From NCBI RefSeq assembly GCF_022063185.1, contig NZ_CP091913.1, positions 450,501 through 514,500 on the forward strand: DNA of 64,000 nucleotides, given 5' to 3'. Below the pieces are notes generated by a model. The model was not told the origin of the DNA. It ran no database searches and was given only the letters and a program-made list of their open reading frames with translations. Below, in pieces: positions 61,814-64,000 of the stretch. Numbering within the stretch: the first letter of the stretch is position 1; each line of letters opens with the position of its first letter. This DNA comes from Nostoc sp. UHCC 0870 (lineage in GTDB: Bacteria; Cyanobacteriota; Cyanobacteriia; Cyanobacteriales; Nostocaceae). The position numbers were made by a program, and so were the translations under genes.

Positions 61814-61851
61814 GTGCTGAGTGCTGAGTCTTGAGTGCTGAGTGCTGAGTG
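61795..61851. repeat. STRR array, GAGTGCT units
   Basis: About seven GAGTGCT/GAGTCTT heptamers. The first encode the end and stop codon of the upstream orf. Confidence 0.9.
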
Positions 61852-61880
61852 GGCATTAGTTACCGTCCCGTCCAGTCCCC

Positions 61881-61923
61881 AAATTACGAATTACGAATTA
61901 CGAATTACGAATTACGAATTATT
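61881..61923. repeat. STRR array, AATTACG units abutting hoxY start
   Basis: Six AATTACG heptamers, the last ending two or three bases before the hoxY ATG, leaving no room for a ribosome-binding site. Confidence 0.92.
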
Positions 61924-62469
61924 ATGTCTCGCTTGAAATTAGCAACAGTATGGTTAGGCGGGTGTTCTGGCTGTCATATGTCGTTTCTGGATTTAGACGA
62001 ATGGCTGATTGATTTAGCCGCCCAAGCAGATATAGTGTTTAGTCCCTTTGCAGATATTAAAGAATATCCAGAGGGTGTAGACGTGGTATTGGTAGAAGGT
62101 GCGATCGCTAATGAAGAACACTTAGAAACCATCCAGATAGTCAGGGAACGTTCTCAAGTATTAATTTCCTTTGGTGACTGTGCTGTAACTGGTAATGTCA
62201 CAAGTTTACGTAATCCGTTGGGTAGTGCTGAACTAGTTCTAGAACGTTCTTACATCCAAACAGCTGATCTTTATCCTCAAATTCCCCACGAACCCGGTAT
62301 TGTTCCCCAATTACTAGATCAAGTAACACCCGTACATACCGTAGTCCCCGTTGACATTTATTTACCCGGTTGTCCACCCTCAGCCACACGCATTCGCGCC
62401 GCCTTAGAACCACTATTGCGCGGAGAAATGCCACATTTAGCTGGACGCGAGTTTATTAAGTTTGGGTAA
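61924..62469 (+). CDS. hoxY: Bidirectional [NiFe] hydrogenase small subunit HoxY
   Basis: About 181 residues from ATG 61924 (MSRLKLATVWLGGCSGCHM). The frame opens 75 bp earlier, but that part is STRR translation. Small subunit holding the proximal [4Fe-4S] cluster, ligands in GGCSGCH, FGDCAVTGN and LPGCPPSATRI. It has no Tat signal, consistent with a cytoplasmic Hox enzyme. There is no Shine-Dalgarno because the AATTACG array runs up to the start. Confidence 0.95.
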   Translation: MSRLKLATVWLGGCSGCHMSFLDLDEWLIDLAAQADIVFSPFADIKEYPEGVDVVLVEGAIANEEHLETIQIVRERSQVLISFGDCAVTGNVTSLRNPLGSAELVLERSYIQTADLYPQIPHEPGIVPQLLDQVTPVHTVVPVDIYLPGCPPSATRIRAALEPLLRGEMPHLAGREFIKFG

Positions 62470-62529
62470 TTGGCATATCAATTAAAAATTCAAAATTGAA
62501 TAATTTCTACCTCCTTGCTCCTCTATTTC

Positions 62530-62573
62530 CACCTGTTATCACCTGTCACCTGTCACCTGTCACCTATCACCTT
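62530..62573. repeat. STRR array, GTCACCT units
   Basis: About six GTCACCT/ATCACCT heptamers between hoxY and the CBS gene, ending shortly before its start codon. Confidence 0.92.
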
Positions 62574-62590
62574 TCCAACCCAGGGTAATT

Positions 62591-63205
62591 ATGTTAAAAG
62601 CAGCCGATGTAATGACAAAAGATGTGGCAACTATTCGCAGTTCCGCCACTGTAGCCGAAGCAGTAAAATTAATGCGTGCTAGAGACTGGCGAGCCTTAAT
62701 TGTAGATCGTCGCCATGAACAAGATGCTTACGGCATTATTAGCGAGAGCGATATTGTGTATAAAGTCATTGCTTATGGTAAAGACCCTGGTAAAGTCAGA
62801 GTCTACGAAGTGATGACCAAACCTTGCATCGCCATTAATCCAGACCTTGGTTTAGAGTATGTAGCTCGACTATTCGCCGATTATCATTTACACAGAGCGC
62901 CCGTTATCCAAGGCGAGTTATTGGGTATCATTTCCCTGACTGACATTCTAGCTCACAGTAAGTTTCTCGAACTACCCCGAACAATTGTTCTAGAGCAACA
63001 GTTACAAGAAGAAATTCAACAAGCCCGCACTATTTGTAGTCAAAAAGGTATCCGTTCCGAAGAATGCGCCGCCGCGTGGGATGTTGTCGAGGAACTGCAA
63101 TCAGAAATCGCCCACCAAAGAGCAGAAAAAATTGATAAAACCGCCTTTGAAGATTACTGTGACGAATACCCAGAAGCACTAGAAGCCAGACTTTATGATC
63201 TTTAA
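62591..63205 (+). CDS. CBS-domain protein between hoxY and hoxH
   Basis: 204 residues: two CBS motifs (a Bateman module), residues about 6-58 (MTKDVATIRSSATVAEAVKLM) and about 75-125 (MTKPCIAINPDLGLEYVARLF), then a helical C-terminal tail. CBS pairs bind adenine nucleotides or sense energy state. The gene corresponds to the orf before hoxH in Anabaena hox clusters. Whether it controls hydrogenase activity is untested. Followed directly by a 170-bp STRR. Confidence 0.9.
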   Translation: MLKAADVMTKDVATIRSSATVAEAVKLMRARDWRALIVDRRHEQDAYGIISESDIVYKVIAYGKDPGKVRVYEVMTKPCIAINPDLGLEYVARLFADYHLHRAPVIQGELLGIISLTDILAHSKFLELPRTIVLEQQLQEEIQQARTICSQKGIRSEECAAAWDVVEELQSEIAHQRAEKIDKTAFEDYCDEYPEALEARLYDL

Positions 63206-63376
63206 GTGCTGAGTAGTGAGTGCTGAGTAGTGAGTGCTGAGTGCTGAGTGCTGAGTGCTGAGTGTTGAGTGCTGAGTAGTGAGTGTTGAGTAGTGAGTGC
63301 TGAGTAGTGAGTGTTGAGTAGTGAGTGTTGAGTAGTGAGTGTTGAGTAGTGAGTGCTGAGTAGTGAGTGCTGAGTG
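63206..63376. repeat. Long STRR array, GTGCTGA/GTAGTGA units
   Basis: About 24 heptamers alternating GTGCTGA, GTAGTGA and GTGTTGA, starting at the stop of the CBS gene. It is the longest array in the window. Confidence 0.95.
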
Positions 63377-63417
63377 ATAAAAAATTATCTCTTGCACCTC
63401 TGCTCTCTTATACTCTC

Positions 63418-63453
63418 TGTCACCTATCACCTGTCCCCTGTCACCTATCACCT
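63418..63453. repeat. STRR array, ATCACCT/GTCCCCT units abutting hoxH start
   Basis: Five heptamers running straight into the hoxH ATG at 63454, so no ribosome-binding site is visible. Confidence 0.9.
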
Positions 63454-64000
63454 ATGTCTAAAAGAATTGTCATCGACCCCGTTACCCGGATTGAAGGCCA
63501 CGCGAAAATTAGTATTTTCTTAGACGATACCGGACAAGTTAGTAATGCGCGGTTTCATGTCACCGAATTTCGTGGCTTTGAAAAGTTTTGTGAAGGTCGC
63601 CCAATGTGGGAAATGCCTGGAATTACAGCCCGTGTCTGTGGTATTTGTCCAGTCAGTCACTTATTAGCTTCAGCAAAAGCAGGCGATCGCATTTTAGCAG
63701 TTACCATCCCCCCAGTTGCAGCTAAACTCCGTCGTCTGATGAATTGGGGGCAAATTATCCAATCCCATGCTCTGAGTTTCTTTCACCTCACCGCACCAGA
63801 TTTATTACTGGGTATGGATAGTGACCCCGCAAAACGCAATGTGTTTGGCTTAATCGCCGCCGAACCAGAATTAGCTCGTGGTGGGATTCGTCTGCGTCAA
63901 TTTGGACAAGAAATTATTGAATTATTGGGAGGGGCAAAAATTCACCCAGCTTGGGCTGTTCCTGGGGGTGTCAGAGAACCCCTAAAACCCGAAGCACGCA
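63454..64000 (+). CDS. hoxH: Bidirectional [NiFe] hydrogenase large subunit HoxH, 3' end outside
   Basis: The first 182 codons of the catalytic subunit ([19 protein letters not shown]). The N-terminal nickel-ligand motif [10 protein letters not shown] is present, and RIEGHAKI is diagnostic. The C-terminal DPCxxC(x)H ligand and the protease-cleaved tail are beyond the window. It binds the Ni-Fe(CN)2CO centre that takes up or makes H2. Confidence 0.96.
   Translation, partial: MSKRIVIDPVTRIEGHAKISIFLDDTGQVSNARFHVTEFRGFEKFCEGRPMWEMPGITARVCGICPVSHLLASAKAGDRILAVTIPPVAAKLRRLMNWGQIIQSHALSFFHLTAPDLLLGMDSDPAKRNVFGLIAAEPELARGGIRLRQFGQEIIELLGGAKIHPAWAVPGGVREPLKPEAR

Noticed and set aside
63206..63376. 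CRISPR array
   Set aside because: The unit is only 7 bp, in direct tandem with no spacers and no cas genes nearby; the same holds for all other arrays here.
63179..63451. 90-codon open frame on the - strand made of Ser/Thr/His/Leu repeats
   Set aside because: It is the plain translation of the GTGCTGA/GTAGTGA STRR array, with no other content.

Overview
The window looks like chromosomal DNA of a filamentous, heterocyst-type cyanobacterium of the Nostoc/Anabaena/Trichormus group. The evidence is frequent HIP1 octamers (GCGATCGC), many arrays of 7-8 bp short tandemly repeated repetitive (STRR) sequences between genes, a bidirectional Hox hydrogenase operon, an AcsF-type Mg-protoporphyrin cyclase with heme oxygenase and HemN, a Yfr2-like small RNA pair and a GT2 glucolipid synthase. 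The compact order hoxE-hoxF-hoxU-orf-hoxY-orf-hoxH resembles Anabaena (Trichormus) variabilis more than Nostoc PCC 7120, where I recall the cluster being split; this placement is inference.

Layout. 1-3.4 kb: partial TPR protein, secreted protein, di-heme cytochrome c, small membrane protein. 3.5-8.5 kb: the most unusual locus, a three-gene set of an AT-rich degenerate-STAND-like protein, a MoxR AAA+ ATPase and a vWA protein. The vWA protein ends in a formylglycine-generating-enzyme (FGE)-like domain whose last ~35 codons look like the variable region of a diversity-generating retroelement (DGR). No reverse transcriptase or template repeat was seen here. 8.5-9.8 kb: repeat-rich spacer with a MITE-like element. 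9.8-18.3 kb: secA, a VapC-type toxin/antitoxin pair, smc, a PRC-barrel protein. 19-27 kb: pflB, an IS4-family insertion, pflA, adhE (mixed-acid/ethanol fermentation). 27-42.9 kb: housekeeping genes (MoxR, ribF, MBL hydrolase, surE, pheS, glucolipid synthase, M1 aminopeptidase with HEAT repeats, DUF3352, methyltransferase, PrsW, DAHP synthase). 43-46 kb: acyltransferase-like membrane protein, gene remnant, tandem Yfr2-like RNAs, Mn-catalase, YeaQ-type protein. 46.3-50.8 kb: hemN, heme oxygenase and divergent acsF, the low-oxygen tetrapyrrole set. 50.9-56.5 kb: a response regulator and a 1755-residue multidomain phosphorelay protein. 57-64 kb: universal stress protein and the hox operon, with hoxH cut by the window edge.

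Functional theme. pflB/pflA/adhE, hemN/ho/acsF and hox are all systems used by cyanobacteria at low oxygen or in dark fermentation. Their presence within about 45 kb suggests a loosely clustered micro-oxic region, although no shared regulator was identified.

Repeats. STRRs fill most spacers, run into the 3' ends of adhE, hoxE and the orf before hoxY, abut the start codons of hoxY and hoxH, and appear in frame inside three genes (the vWA/FGE gene, smc and the giant kinase), always in linkers or coiled coil. All assignments come from reading the sequence; no database search was run.
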